A stretch of DNA of 64,000 bases from Thalassolituus sp. UBA674 (GCA_002298335.1 DBNK01000030.1:1-64000); one strand, 5' to 3'. Numbered from the stretch's first letter, positions 1 to 8,058 are shown. Notes: generated from the letters alone by a model not told the origin. Numbers and translations are program-made.

Positions 1-990
1 ATCAACCATTAAATCCGTATACCCAAAAAAATCTCCGCCACCCGGGAAATCGTTTCCCAGAGCAAGGTACGTCGTACCGTAGGCCAACACCTGACCACTG
101 CTGTCGGTACTGAAACCTGCAACGGTGTCGTAGGGAGAGTTGCTCAGGCTGCGCTGCCAGATCAGGCTGCCGCTGAGGTCGCGGGCCTCAACCGACATAC
201 CGGGCGTGTAGCCGTTGAACGTGTAACGCCCCAGCAACAGGTAGCCATCCTGTAGCATCGCGGCGGTGTAAATATCCTGTTGCTCTGTGTCTGCATTCTG
301 CCACCAACTAACCTCAAACCCCTGAGCCGTTTCGTTGAGACCTGCCATCCAGGGATCTTCCCAGCGTTCAACATAGTTGGTAGGTATGTAGGGCTCATCA
401 CTGCCAATCAGGATGAGGCTGCCATGATTGGTGGTCAGTAAGGCGAGAGGGATGTTCGGGCGCTCATTGCCCAACTGGGACAGAAGAATCATTTCTCCGG
501 AGTAGGTCAGTCTGCCAACTACAACGTCTTTCTTACCAGAGTTCTGCTGACCAGCCAGAGCTCCGGAGGTCACTCCCAGAAAAAGGATGCTTTCGTTTTC
601 GGTATACAAGTCGGTGACTGCATCCACACCTGAGGTATCCAGCCAGTAAGTCCAGCTCTCCGCAATATCTCCCTGATCATTCACTTCAAGCAGACGGATA
701 AATCCGCGGCTGTTGCCTTCCGCTTCACTGGGGTGGGATGAGCCTTCGTATCCAGCGATCAGAATCCGGCAGTTATCCAGGATCCGCAGGCTTTTGATAT
801 TGCTGTGGGTGTCAGCTTCCGGCAGTTGGTACAAAGTTGGCCAGGCACCGCAGTCTGGGTTTACAGATGCACTATGGCCGTTGTCACCACCACAGGCTCC
901 CAGAAAGAGGCTGCCTGCAAGCACCAGTGTGCTTGTGAAAAGATCGCCGGGACGGCAATGGCTGACATAAGAGGAAAAAAAATTACGCAT
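1..990 (-). CDS. Partial lipoprotein of unknown function (C-terminus beyond left edge)
   Basis: The frame reads from an ATG at 990 leftward to the window edge without a stop, so 330 residues are visible and the C-terminus is missing. A hydrophobic stretch at about residues 17-32 ends in the lipobox L-G-A-C, with Cys33 as the likely lipidated residue; Gly34 follows, so outer-membrane sorting is plausible. The remainder has many short strand-like segments with Gly/Asp/Trp turns (such as GGGDFFGYTD near the edge), which suggests a beta-propeller-like extracytoplasmic protein, but no family is recognised. An AAGGGG ribosome site precedes the ATG. It is divergent from the TetR gene and shares its promoter region with a palindrome at 1012-1030, so control by that regulator is inferred. 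Confidence 0.85.
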   Translation of the reverse strand, partial: MRNFFSSYVSHCRPGDLFTSTLVLAGSLFLGACGGDNGHSASVNPDCGAWPTLYQLPEADTHSNIKSLRILDNCRILIAGYEGSSHPSEAEGNSRGFIRLLEVNDQGDIAESWTYWLDTSGVDAVTDLYTENESILFLGVTSGALAGQQNSGKKDVVVGRLTYSGEMILLSQLGNERPNIPLALLTTNHGSLILIGSDEPYIPTNYVERWEDPWMAGLNETAQGFEVSWWQNADTEQQDIYTAAMLQDGYLLLGRYTFNGYTPGMSVEARDLSGSLIWQRSLSNSPYDTVAGFSTDSSGQVLAYGTTYLALGNDFPGGGDFFGYTDLMVD

Positions 991-1011
991 GAAGGGTACC
1001 CCTTTTAATTA

Positions 1012-1030
1012 ATGTCACATATACTGACAT
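1012..1030. promoter_or_regulatory. Inverted repeat, candidate TetR-family operator
   Basis: A perfect 6-bp inverted repeat ATGTCA-N7-TGACAT lies in the 81-bp divergent region between the lipoprotein gene and the TetR gene. The size and position fit autoregulation and control of the divergent gene by a TetR dimer. The binding assignment is inferred. Confidence 0.5.
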
Positions 1031-1071
1031 TAAATTAAGGGGCAGACAATATATGAAGCTCAGGAGAGACT

Positions 1072-1746
1072 GTGAGTGAGAATGAACGTCCGGAAACCAC
1101 CGGAAGTAATAAAACGAGGAAATACGACAACCGTAACCGTCAGGCTCAGTCTGCCCAGACGCGGGAGGCCATTCTGGATGCGTTATCGCGACAGTTGCTG
1201 AGTAACAACACCCCGGATTTCTCGATTGATCAGGTTGCTCAGGAAACCGGAATAACAACGCGCACTGTGTTCAGACACTTTCCCAATAAGGACAGCATGT
1301 TGGAAGCGTTGTCTGAACGGGTGCTGGAGATTACCGGACAAGTCGCCATCCCGGACTCTCCGGAAGCCTTTAACAGCACGATTTACGAAACGTTCGGAAT
1401 GATGGAAGAGCACTCAGCGCTGATGCGGACACTGCTGTTGTCAGAACTGGGCAGGGGGGTACGCTCCAGGATGCGAGAGCGACGCCGCAAAGGCAACACG
1501 GATGCATTGCAGGCTCTGGTCAGTGATCTGCCTGTGGCACAGAGCAGAGCGGTCAGCGCGGTACTGGTACATCTCATTTCTGCTGAATCCTGGTGGCAGC
1601 TGCATGACCATTTTGGTATTCCGGCGAAGGATGCAGCGGACAGCGTTGCCTGGATTTATAAACTGGTGGGAAAGGCCCTGAGTGAAGGTGAATTCCCGGA
1701 TGAAAACATACTGAGGAAGTCCTCAGTTAATGAGAAAAAACGATGA
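1072..1746 (+). CDS. TetR/AcrR-family transcriptional regulator
   Basis: The protein has 224 residues with a basic, disordered start and a TetR-type N-terminal helix-turn-helix at about residues 30-76 (FSIDQVAQETGITTRTVFRHF is the recognition part). The C-terminal helical region would bind an unknown ligand and form the dimer. The start is a GTG preceded by AGGAGA at suitable spacing; no in-frame ATG is nearby. The gene overlaps the following small gene by 4 bp (ATGA), so the two are translationally coupled. It is divergent from the lipoprotein gene, with a palindromic candidate operator between them. TetR proteins usually repress neighbours and themselves; the inducer cannot be predicted here. 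Confidence 0.9.
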   Translation: MSENERPETTGSNKTRKYDNRNRQAQSAQTREAILDALSRQLLSNNTPDFSIDQVAQETGITTRTVFRHFPNKDSMLEALSERVLEITGQVAIPDSPEAFNSTIYETFGMMEEHSALMRTLLLSELGRGVRSRMRERRRKGNTDALQALVSDLPVAQSRAVSAVLVHLISAESWWQLHDHFGIPAKDAADSVAWIYKLVGKALSEGEFPDENILRKSSVNEKKR

Positions 1747-2204
1747 TCAATCACATATCTTTTTCCGTGAATGAACCAGAAAAAAGCGCTGCTGTTCTGG
1801 CTCGTATCTGGAATACTCAACCACTACCGTTCCCTATGTACGATGGCAGTTTTGTGGTCTTCTGTGGTGAGCAGACCGGGTCCTGTCTGGAAATTTATCC
1901 AGCGGGTACCAGATTGCAACCTTCCTCACCCGAACTACCGGGTCTCGCGGATGACGGAACTGCCTGCGGGGGCGCTTTTCATGCCGCTGTTTCAGTTCCG
2001 GCGGATGCAGAAACGATTGAGACAATCTGTGCGGATGCCGGCTGGTTGTGCCGGTCTGGCAGCCGTGGCGGATTGTTTGATGTGGTGGAAGTCTGGGTAG
2101 AAAACCACACTCTTCTGGAGTTACTGACACCACAGATGACAAAAGATTATCAGAATAATATTACCATCGGAAAATGGCGGGATATCTTCTCGATTACGGC
2201 CTGA
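1743..2204 (+). CDS. VOC/glyoxalase-like small protein
   Basis: The 153-residue protein begins MINHISFSV, a typical first strand of a vicinal-oxygen-chelate fold, and carries a second similar segment (HAAVSVPADAETIETI) and the strand VVEVWVENHTLLELL near the end. This is compatible with one betaalphabetabetabeta pair of the glyoxalase/dioxygenase superfamily. His4 and the later Glu are possible metal ligands, but the active site cannot be confirmed. The start codon overlaps the tetR stop by 4 bp, which implies cotranscription with the regulator. A perfect terminator hairpin follows at 2224-2256. The substrate is unknown. Confidence 0.7.
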   Translation: MINHISFSVNEPEKSAAVLARIWNTQPLPFPMYDGSFVVFCGEQTGSCLEIYPAGTRLQPSSPELPGLADDGTACGGAFHAAVSVPADAETIETICADAGWLCRSGSRGGLFDVVEVWVENHTLLELLTPQMTKDYQNNITIGKWRDIFSITA

Positions 2205-2223
2205 CAGGAACAGTAATAAATGC

Positions 2224-2256
2224 AATAAATAGGCGGACTATGTCCGCCTATTTATT
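2224..2256. terminator. Bidirectional rho-independent terminator after the tetR operon
   Basis: A perfect 15-bp stem (AATAAATAGGCGGAC with its complement) closes a TAT loop. The A-rich outer arm gives a T-rich tail on either strand. It lies 20 bp after the VOC gene. Confidence 0.8.
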
Positions 2257-2431
2257 GAGTGGAATGAAGATTATTTCAGGAAATCAATTCGTCGGTGGAG
2301 TTTTTGATAATGAATATCCGACCTTAATGAAATCGGTCAAACGGAGCTTCTGATTAGCTGGGCGCCAAAGTAACAGAAACCCCGCAGGGGTGCACGGCAG
2401 GTCAGTCAGGTTGAGAGGCTGTTGGTCACGC

Positions 2432-2697
2432 TCAGGGTGTGTCTTCCTGTGCGGTAACCAGATTTGTGATGGTCAGGTCCCGTATTCCGAGCATGGCGCT
2501 TTTATCGGTCGGGATGCCTGAAAATCCTTTCTCCCGCTGGATGTCACAATACAGCTCGTAGTGTTTGCCCGCTTCCAGATTAAATACCTGGCGCGGTAGG
2601 CATAGCGGTTGCCGTTCAGGCAGGAGCCGAGCACTGAACCTGAGTGTTTCGGTGTGTACTGCCGGGCATAAAAAATTCCCTGTTTATCCGTTTCAGC
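2432..2697 (-). pseudogene. Frameshifted protein remnant downstream of the DUF3291 gene
   Basis: On the minus strand an open frame runs from within the DUF3291 stop region (…ETDKQGIFYARQY…SCLNGNRYAYRA). It loses phase near 2592 and resumes in another frame as QVFNLEAGKHYELYCDIQ and LGIRDLTITNLVTAQ, ending at a TGA at 2432-2434. Both pieces look like real protein, and a single missing base would join them. The second piece has the strand pattern of a carbohydrate-binding-like beta sandwich. It has no convincing start of its own; it may be a decayed gene, or a sequencing error may have split it. Family not identified. Confidence 0.4.
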
Positions 2698-3142
2698 CGG
2701 TGATGTCTGCTGCTGTGAAGCTGTTTTTCAGAGTAAAGGCAAAGGGCGTTGCCTGATGGTCGCGCAGGTACTGCAGACGTTCTGCAGCTTCCTCCAGGGT
2801 TGGCCGGTGGTTGTCGGCAATCCACCAGAGTACGTGGGTGTGCTCACTCAGAGAATGGAACCACTCGCGGCGTTTGCGCATAAAATCGCGATGAGCGGTG
2901 CGGTACATAAAATCCGTCAGAGACGGAAGGTTATCCCACACCGACATATTGACCAACAGGTCGGGATCATCAAACAGCCGGATATGGGTGGCGTCACCCG
3001 ACTCGTCTTTTAAGCGCCATACAAACCCCGGACTTTGCTCCGCAAGGCCATTGATACGCTCCAGGTTATCCGTGAATTCATGGATCTCAGGCGCATCCAG
3101 CGGATACCGGGCTGAGGCGATGTTCAGTTGTGCTAATTTCAT
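2693..3142 (-). CDS. DUF3291 domain protein
   Basis: The 149-residue protein matches the DUF3291 pattern: an N-terminal LAQLNIASARYPLD, a central segment SPGFVWRLKDESGDATHIRLF, a strand VNMSVWDNLPSLTDFMYRT, and HVLWWIADNHRPTLEEAAERL near the end. Family members are predicted ferredoxin-like dimeric alpha/beta-barrel proteins related to antibiotic monooxygenases; their function is not established. The ribosome site is weak (GCGGAAA). It lies 43 bp downstream of rsgA on the same strand, and a frameshifted remnant follows it. Confidence 0.8.
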   Translation of the reverse strand: MKLAQLNIASARYPLDAPEIHEFTDNLERINGLAEQSPGFVWRLKDESGDATHIRLFDDPDLLVNMSVWDNLPSLTDFMYRTAHRDFMRKRREWFHSLSEHTHVLWWIADNHRPTLEEAAERLQYLRDHQATPFAFTLKNSFTAADITG

Positions 3143-3185
3143 GATGAATTTCCGCCCGACGTTTGAATACAGGTTTTAAAGGCAT

Positions 3186-4241
3186 TCAGAGTTTGTGTTT
3201 CTGCTCTTTGGCAGCCTTACCGTGTTTTACCATTTTGGCAAAATCCCGCGCCCGGGATCGTTTCTCGGCAATGCTGCTGGTGGCCTGCGCGTTTTCTCTC
3301 AGTAATTTCTGATAATTCACCAGCCTGCGTGGGTCCAGCTGGTGATTTTCAATGGCGTTGAGTACGGCGCAACCGGGTTCCTGCACGTGATGGCAGTCGG
3401 CAAAGCGGCATTGTCTGGCCAGCTGTTCGATGTCATCAAATACCGTAGCGATTGAACCGTCCAGCTCGGCAACTCTGAGCTCCCGCATGCCTGGTACATC
3501 AATCAGCAGGCCACCGGAGGGCAGAATATGCAGTTGCCGGTGGGTGGTGGTGTGGCGGCCTTTTTTATCGTCTTCACGGATGGCGCCCGTGGCGGCAATG
3601 TCGTCACCGGCCAGCGCGTTCAGCAAGGTGGATTTACCCACGCCGGACGAACCGACCAGCGCAACCGTTGAGGTTTTGCCGATCCAGGCTTTCAGGGCCT
3701 CAAGGGAGTCTGGCTGATGCGGGTTCACTACTTCCACCGGCACACCGGCCTGGGTCGTGTGGGCACGGCGAACATACTCGTCGGCATCTTCGGTAAGGTC
3801 GGCCTTGGTGAGCACAATCACAGGTGATGCTCCGGCTTCTGAACACAGAGCCAGATAGCGCTCCAACCGGGATTCTTTGAACTCCTCATTGCAGGAGGTG
3901 ACTATGAACAGCACATCGATATTCGCCGCGATGGGCTGCAGATCGCTGTTTTCACCGGCACTGACCCGCTTGAATAAACTCTTGCGCGTCAGCACCCGCT
4001 CGGCCCTGTGTAAGGACTCATCCAACACCACCCAATCGCCGACGGTCGGGCGCTCTGCCGGGCCAGCCTGCCGTAAAGCCGGGGAGAGCTCCGCCAGCTG
4101 CTCTCCGGTTCCACACAGAACCCGGATGTTCGAACGCTGCACCACCATAACCCGGCCCAGCCGCTCTGGCTGAAGTTCAGACCCGGACAGCTGTTGGGTA
4201 AAAAAGGGCACAAGACCAAGGGAGCGAAGCAGTTCGTTCAT
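3186..4241 (-). CDS. rsgA: Small-subunit ribosome biogenesis GTPase RsgA
   Basis: RsgA helps late 30S maturation and hydrolyses GTP on the subunit. The 351-residue sequence shows the circularly permuted GTPase order: G4 TKAD at 145-148, then the P-loop GSSGVGKST at 197-205, then DVPGM at 248-252. An N-terminal OB-fold region precedes it. A C-terminal zinc knuckle has Cys278, Cys283, His285 and Cys291 with the family spacing C-x4-C-x-H-x5-C. The tail is very basic. It resembles the longer RsgA variants with an N-terminal extension that can occur as a second copy in some genomes, so paralogue status is open. Neighbours do not suggest an operon partner. Confidence 0.92.
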   Translation of the reverse strand: MNELLRSLGLVPFFTQQLSGSELQPERLGRVMVVQRSNIRVLCGTGEQLAELSPALRQAGPAERPTVGDWVVLDESLHRAERVLTRKSLFKRVSAGENSDLQPIAANIDVLFIVTSCNEEFKESRLERYLALCSEAGASPVIVLTKADLTEDADEYVRRAHTTQAGVPVEVVNPHQPDSLEALKAWIGKTSTVALVGSSGVGKSTLLNALAGDDIAATGAIREDDKKGRHTTTHRQLHILPSGGLLIDVPGMRELRVAELDGSIATVFDDIEQLARQCRFADCHHVQEPGCAVLNAIENHQLDPRRLVNYQKLLRENAQATSSIAEKRSRARDFAKMVKHGKAAKEQKHKL

Positions 4242-4427
4242 AGCGATACCGGAACGGTTAAAAAAACGGAAGAGCGATGGCGCTGTTCACAATGAATCGG
4301 TCAGTTGGGAACCGATGATGACCGTGACACACAGCGTGCAGTGAATCTCAGTGTACCGGATTACCGCTGCCCGATAATACGGAGCCGTATGCCTGCAGCA
4401 GAGGCATCGTCAGAACCAGCAAGAAGA

Positions 4428-4865
4428 TCACAGTCTGATAACAGCCAGCATGTCTTCTCCGTCTTCATCCATACCGGTTTCACAAAACCCGAAGGTCGAA
4501 TAAAAATCCTTCGCGACCGGATTCTGAGGGTTGTAGCAGATCTCAATCTCTTTAATGCCCGGAGTCGCTTTAATTTCCCCGAGAGCCAAAGATAACGCCA
4601 CCCGGCCGATGCCGCGGTTCTGGTGATTTTTATCCACCATAAAGCGCCAGATGGAGACCTTTACCGGAGACTCCTGAACCCACATGAAGAACCCCACAGG
4701 AAGGTCGCCGCAGTAAATTGCTCTGCAGGTATAACCCTCATTGAAGTGGGATTCCACAAGTGACCACATATTGCAGGTAACGAAGGCCTCCTGCTCTTCG
4801 GTTACGTCGAGATCGCATATGGCTTCGTAGTTTGAACGGTCAATGCTTTTGAGTGAAATTTCCAT
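4428..4865 (-). CDS. GNAT-family N-acetyltransferase
   Basis: The 145-residue protein has the GNAT core: strand WRFMVDKN followed by the acetyl-CoA pyrophosphate-binding motif Q-N-R-G-I-G-R at about 82-88, and a C-terminal NPQNPVAKDFYSTFGFCETG typical of the motif B helix. N-terminal wording (YEAICDLDVTEEQEAFV) resembles polyamine acetyltransferases of the SpeG/BltD type, but the substrate is not certain. It stands alone on the minus strand, downstream of the candidate cassette island. Confidence 0.85.
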   Translation of the reverse strand: MEISLKSIDRSNYEAICDLDVTEEQEAFVTCNMWSLVESHFNEGYTCRAIYCGDLPVGFFMWVQESPVKVSIWRFMVDKNHQNRGIGRVALSLALGEIKATPGIKEIEICYNPQNPVAKDFYSTFGFCETGMDEDGEDMLAVIRL

Positions 4866-5023
4866 AAGACCGGATATGGGGCCTGAACACGGCTTTTAAA
4901 AGACCGAGTGACAAAGGTAATCCACATCCGTTAGCTGTGAGATGCCAGAGCGGGGGAGGGGGCAAAAACGACGTTCAGTCGATATCTGCAGAGCGGAAGA
5001 TCAGAAGACGACAACACCGTCTT

Positions 5024-5066
5024 GTTAGGCGTCTCCTTGAAGACGCTTTGAAGTGGCTCGCTTAAC
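5024..5066. other. Integron-core-like heptamers with a short hairpin after the phosphatase gene
   Basis: On the plus strand GTTAGGC (5024-5030) and GCTTAAC (5060-5066) fit the GTTRRRY/RYYYAAC core consensus. Between them lies a hairpin GCGTCT-N6-AGACGC (5029-5046). The spacing does not make a canonical complete attC, so this may be a truncated site or just a hairpin. Confidence 0.3.
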
Positions 5067-5544
5067 ATGCTCTCAAAACCTCCGGTACAAACTGATCCCA
5101 CCCTTCGGCCGACATTGCGATTGGGCGCACTTCTTTGACTTGCGCGATGGCTTGCTCGACTGTGAGTTCGTCTCGCTTCATTAGATAGTAAGCCATGAAT
5201 AGCCCGGTTCTGTCTTTGCCATGGCGGCAGTGCACCATTACGGCTTTGCCAGTATCAACATTGTCCCTTACATATCGATACGCCAGAGGCAGGCGTTCCA
5301 AACACAGTTCCAATTCTCCTGGTAGCGGTGGAGCATTGACTGCTAAAGGAATGCACATGTGATTGATGCCGTGGGGAGAGAGTTCATCTACGTAGACGGA
5401 CTCGGCGCTATTGACGGAAAGAATTGCTCCGATGCCCGCTTTTGCAAATTCTTCTGGCCTCCACGGTTGATGATTAGGACCGGGTCTCCCGCAGATTTCT
5501 TGATCGATTAGCCAAAACACATGTTTCATGGGTAACTCGGACAC
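5062..5544 (-). CDS. Dual-specificity/tyrosine-phosphatase-like protein
   Basis: The 160-residue protein carries the cysteine phosphatase signature H-C-R-H-G-K-D-R-T-G, with nucleophile Cys106 and Arg112 (C-x5-R). The upstream Asp49-region loop is less clear. It is a compact cyclin-phosphatase or atypical dual-specificity fold; substrates could be phosphoproteins or phosphoinositide-like molecules. The start is ambiguous: a GTG at 5544 overlaps the end of an attC-like sequence, while an ATG at 5529 gives a start at MKHVFWLID; neither has a clear ribosome site, as is common for integron cassette genes. The stop TAA sits inside GTTAAGC, an integron-core-like heptamer. The sequence looks horizontally acquired. 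Confidence 0.8.
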   Translation of the reverse strand: MSELPMKHVFWLIDQEICGRPGPNHQPWRPEEFAKAGIGAILSVNSAESVYVDELSPHGINHMCIPLAVNAPPLPGELELCLERLPLAYRYVRDNVDTGKAVMVHCRHGKDRTGLFMAYYLMKRDELTVEQAIAQVKEVRPIAMSAEGWDQFVPEVLRAC

Positions 5545-5604
5545 ATAACGCCGCGCTTTGCTGCGTCCGGCGCTGAAGGCGCGAAGTTGATTGACTTGTT
5601 AACA
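5543..5604 (-). other. attC-like recombination site between two candidate cassettes
   Basis: Read on the minus strand, this 62-bp spacer begins TGTTAACAAGTC immediately after the upstream gene's stop and ends GGCGTTATG at the next gene's start. The TAAC/GTTA outer match, the gene-stop-site-gene layout and the GTTATG end (as in Vibrio repeats) resemble an integron attC. The internal arms pair imperfectly, so the call is tentative. Confidence 0.4.
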
Positions 5605-5607
5605 CTT

Positions 5608-6666
5608 TTACTCACGATCTCGACGCCCGGAAATAATTGACAAGATATTTACTACGGCATTTGTGGATTCAGCGCACAATGCTGCCAACCTGAAATCCGC
5701 TGTACGACGGTGAGTAAGATCATTTGCAAGATCGAGTGAAGCTTTGGCGTGACGCCTAATATTTTCGTTGCTTTTTCCCGGCAATACTGAAGAAATATAT
5801 GCCTCTAGCATTCGTTTTGCATCGGTTTTAGATGGCACAGTTCCATCAGTGGACTCGTGTAAATCTGGGTCATAAACCGCTTGAGCCAAAGAAATCAAGG
5901 TTTCTCTAGCTAATAACCCTATACCTTGATATTGCTCTTCAGAGCCCGCTTGAGCCAAGCGGAGCTTGATTTCTCCCATGCTTCGATCTACACGATTCCA
6001 ACCGGTAGGCTCTTCGAATACCGGATTTACAGACGCAGTTTTCATTCCTTTGATCGTTTCGATTAGGGGAGTAAACATTTCAGATAAGAAGGCTCTCCTT
6101 GATTGGTATGTAGGTAGAGAGCCATCACTCCACTTTCCATACCACTCCCATAAGTCTTTATATGGATTAGGGTTTGTTAAGCCCCTTTCTCTAAGAGCTT
6201 CAGAGATTTCTGGAAGATTTGACAAGTATTCTGCATTTACATTTTGAATTCTTGCGCCGCCAGTAGAAACAGAGACCATTACACTCTTTTGGCCCTCGAC
6301 CAACTTAACCAAATCTTCATGCGATATTTTGTATGCCTTTCCTTGGATTTCGTCAGCTAGTTCTGGTGATATAACCACTTCACCTACCCAAGATTCTGGG
6401 TATGATCGGAATAGGGTTTCAGCTTTGTTTTTGATGCTTTGTTCTATTGCCTGAATTTCCAGTTCAATATTTGAATACAGCTCCAATGGCACTCGGCAAT
6501 AAATTCCATAAATTGTCGTTCCCCCATTCCAGTTGTCGTAGCCACTCACTTCAATATTTGCCTTCCCTTGAGATAGCACCTGAAATTCAGGCGCAAGATT
6601 TTCTCTTTTGAAAAGATTAGCTAAGGTAACGATAATTCTTCTTGAGTCTTGTAGTAGTGGATCCAT
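5608..6666 (-). CDS. AT-rich hypothetical protein with C-terminal helical domain, possible cassette gene
   Basis: The 352-residue protein is not assigned to a named family with certainty. The N-terminal half (FQVLSQGKANIEVSGYDNWNGG) looks like a mixed alpha/beta domain. A mid segment PTGWNRVDRSMGEIKLRL leads into a C-terminal all-helical domain containing RRHAKASLDLANDLTHRRTADFR, whose basic/His-rich helix recalls HEPN-like or Abi-C-like domains seen in defence-associated proteins; this is only a resemblance. Base composition is clearly more AT-rich than the flanks, and the gene ends 4 bp before an attC-like site. TGTTAACA flanks it on both sides (about 6680 and 5600). Horizontal acquisition is likely; a defence role is speculation. 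Confidence 0.75.
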   Translation of the reverse strand: MDPLLQDSRRIIVTLANLFKRENLAPEFQVLSQGKANIEVSGYDNWNGGTTIYGIYCRVPLELYSNIELEIQAIEQSIKNKAETLFRSYPESWVGEVVISPELADEIQGKAYKISHEDLVKLVEGQKSVMVSVSTGGARIQNVNAEYLSNLPEISEALRERGLTNPNPYKDLWEWYGKWSDGSLPTYQSRRAFLSEMFTPLIETIKGMKTASVNPVFEEPTGWNRVDRSMGEIKLRLAQAGSEEQYQGIGLLARETLISLAQAVYDPDLHESTDGTVPSKTDAKRMLEAYISSVLPGKSNENIRRHAKASLDLANDLTHRRTADFRLAALCAESTNAVVNILSIISGRRDRE

Positions 6667-6700
6667 GTTCTTGTAGTGTTAACAGTTTGTTAGTGCGCAC

Positions 6701-6867
6701 GCACACTTTGCCCGGGAACTCATTTCTGAGAGTCTCACGTAACATTCTGATTTATAAGAAAGATATTCCATTACCCGTCGATATCCCATGCTGAAAGCGT
6801 GTATGCACACTTTGTCGTGTCTGGCTGTCACTCTGATCTGCTAACCCAGCCTGTAACATGCTGATTT
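6701..6867. repeat. Degenerate direct repeat upstream of dinB
   Basis: Two units share the same ends: GCACACTTTG (6701-6710 and 6805-6814) and GTAACAT-N-CTGATTT (6739-6753 and 6853-6867), with diverged interiors of different length. An inverted GTGTGC-type piece occurs at 6918-6926. No gene is seen between 6667 and 6996 apart from this and the SOS box. Confidence 0.4.
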
Positions 6868-6951
6868 CCTTCATGTTGAAGCTATCACCGCCGGACAATG
6901 CGCGCAACGCAGTTTGTAAAGTGTGCCTTGTTTTCCGTTTATGCTCAGATA

Positions 6952-6971
6952 TACTGTTTATGTATACAGTA
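6952..6971 (+). promoter_or_regulatory. LexA (SOS) box of dinB
   Basis: TACTGTTTATGTATACAGTA is a near-perfect 20-bp LexA site with the invariant CTG-N10-CAG. It lies 25 bp ahead of the dinB start, so dinB is expected to be DNA-damage inducible. Confidence 0.9.
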
Positions 6972-6996
6972 TTTGGTTGGGGTTAAGGTGGACGTT

Positions 6997-8040
6997 ATGA
7001 GTCAGTCTGTCCGTAAGGTGCTGCATATCGATTGTGACTGTTTCTTCGCGGCGGTGGAGATGCGTGAAAACCCGCGTCTGCGCTCGGTGCCGTTGGCGAT
7101 TGGTGGGTCATCTGACCGGCGCGGGGTGATTGCGACCTGTAACTACCCGGCGCGTAAGTTCGGTGTGCGTTCGGCGATGCCAACGGCAACGGCGTTGCGT
7201 CTGTGTCCGGATCTGGTGCTGATGCCGGGCAATATGAATCTGTACCGCGATGTGTCTGAGCAGATTATGGAGATTCTGCGCGATTTCTCGCCTTTGTTGC
7301 AGCAGGTATCTGTGGATGAGGCCTACCTTGAGCTGGCACCCAATCAGCAGGGCACCTTTGTGGCTGAGGATATCCGCAACCGGGTAAAGGATGAGGTGGG
7401 GATTACGGTCTCGGTCGGTGTGGCGCCCAATAAGTTTCTCGCCAAAATCGCCAGCGACTGGAACAAACCGGATGGCCTGTTTGTGGTGCCGCCGTCTCAG
7501 GTCAGTGAGTTTGTGGCGCAGTTGCCGGTGGGGAAAATTCCGGGAATCGGCCCGGCGTTTGAGTCGCGCCTGAAGGCGGCCGGGATTGAAGTCTGTGCCG
7601 ATGTGCTGCCCTGGTCGTTAAAAGACCTGGTGCGCCGTTATGGTCGTGCCGGGGTGATGCTGTATGAACGGGCCCGGGGGCAGGACAGTCGCCCGCTGAC
7701 GGAGGAGCGCTTGCGCAAGTCTGTGAGTGTCGAGCATACCTATCCGCAGGATCTGACGTCTGAAGTTCAGTGTATTTCGGCATTGCCGGATCTGTATCAA
7801 CGCTGGCAGCAGCGGGTAGAGCGCACGCCCTGGGAGCCGGAGTCGATGGCGCCGTTTGTGAAAGTGAAGTTTGCGGATTTCTCTCAGACAACGATGGCGG
7901 ATGCCGGGGAATATGCAACGCCGGAGGGATTCAGGCGTCTGATGCTGCAGGCGCTGAAGCGTTCGCCTCAGCCAGTGCGTCTGTTAGGAATCGGAGGGCG
8001 CTGCCCGCAGGTGAGTGAGCAGCAGCTGACGCTGTTCTGA
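6997..8040 (+). CDS. dinB: DNA polymerase IV (Y-family translesion polymerase)
   Basis: DinB carries out error-prone translesion synthesis during the SOS response. The 347-residue protein starts MSQSVRKVLHIDCDCFF; metal-binding Asp12 and the pair Asp107-Glu108 (in SVDEAYLE) match the E. coli catalytic residues, and Phe17 is the likely steric gate. A helix-hairpin-helix (GKIPGIGPAFESRL) follows, then the little-finger domain, and the protein ends QQLTLF, a beta-clamp-binding-like tail. An in-frame ATG at 6898 was rejected because that extension would span the LexA box; the ATG at 6997 has TTAAGGTGG upstream. Length equals the family norm. The stop codon is part of a hairpin shared with the convergent PAP2 gene. 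Confidence 0.95.
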   Translation: MSQSVRKVLHIDCDCFFAAVEMRENPRLRSVPLAIGGSSDRRGVIATCNYPARKFGVRSAMPTATALRLCPDLVLMPGNMNLYRDVSEQIMEILRDFSPLLQQVSVDEAYLELAPNQQGTFVAEDIRNRVKDEVGITVSVGVAPNKFLAKIASDWNKPDGLFVVPPSQVSEFVAQLPVGKIPGIGPAFESRLKAAGIEVCADVLPWSLKDLVRRYGRAGVMLYERARGQDSRPLTEERLRKSVSVEHTYPQDLTSEVQCISALPDLYQRWQQRVERTPWEPESMAPFVKVKFADFSQTTMADAGEYATPEGFRRLMLQALKRSPQPVRLLGIGGRCPQVSEQQLTLF

Positions 8041-8058
8041 GCGGGCTGCTCAGAACAG
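8032..8058. terminator. Convergent hairpin spanning both stop codons
   Basis: CTGTTCTGAGC pairs perfectly with GCTCAGAACAG around a GGGCT loop. The 11-bp stem contains the dinB stop (8038-8040) and the last codons and stop of the PAP2 gene. There is no T-tract, so it could end transcription weakly or protect 3' ends. Confidence 0.5.

Noticed and set aside
6898..6996. Upstream in-frame extension of dinB
   Set aside because: It would put coding sequence over the LexA box at 6952-6971; the ATG at 6997 has a better ribosome site and matches the family start.
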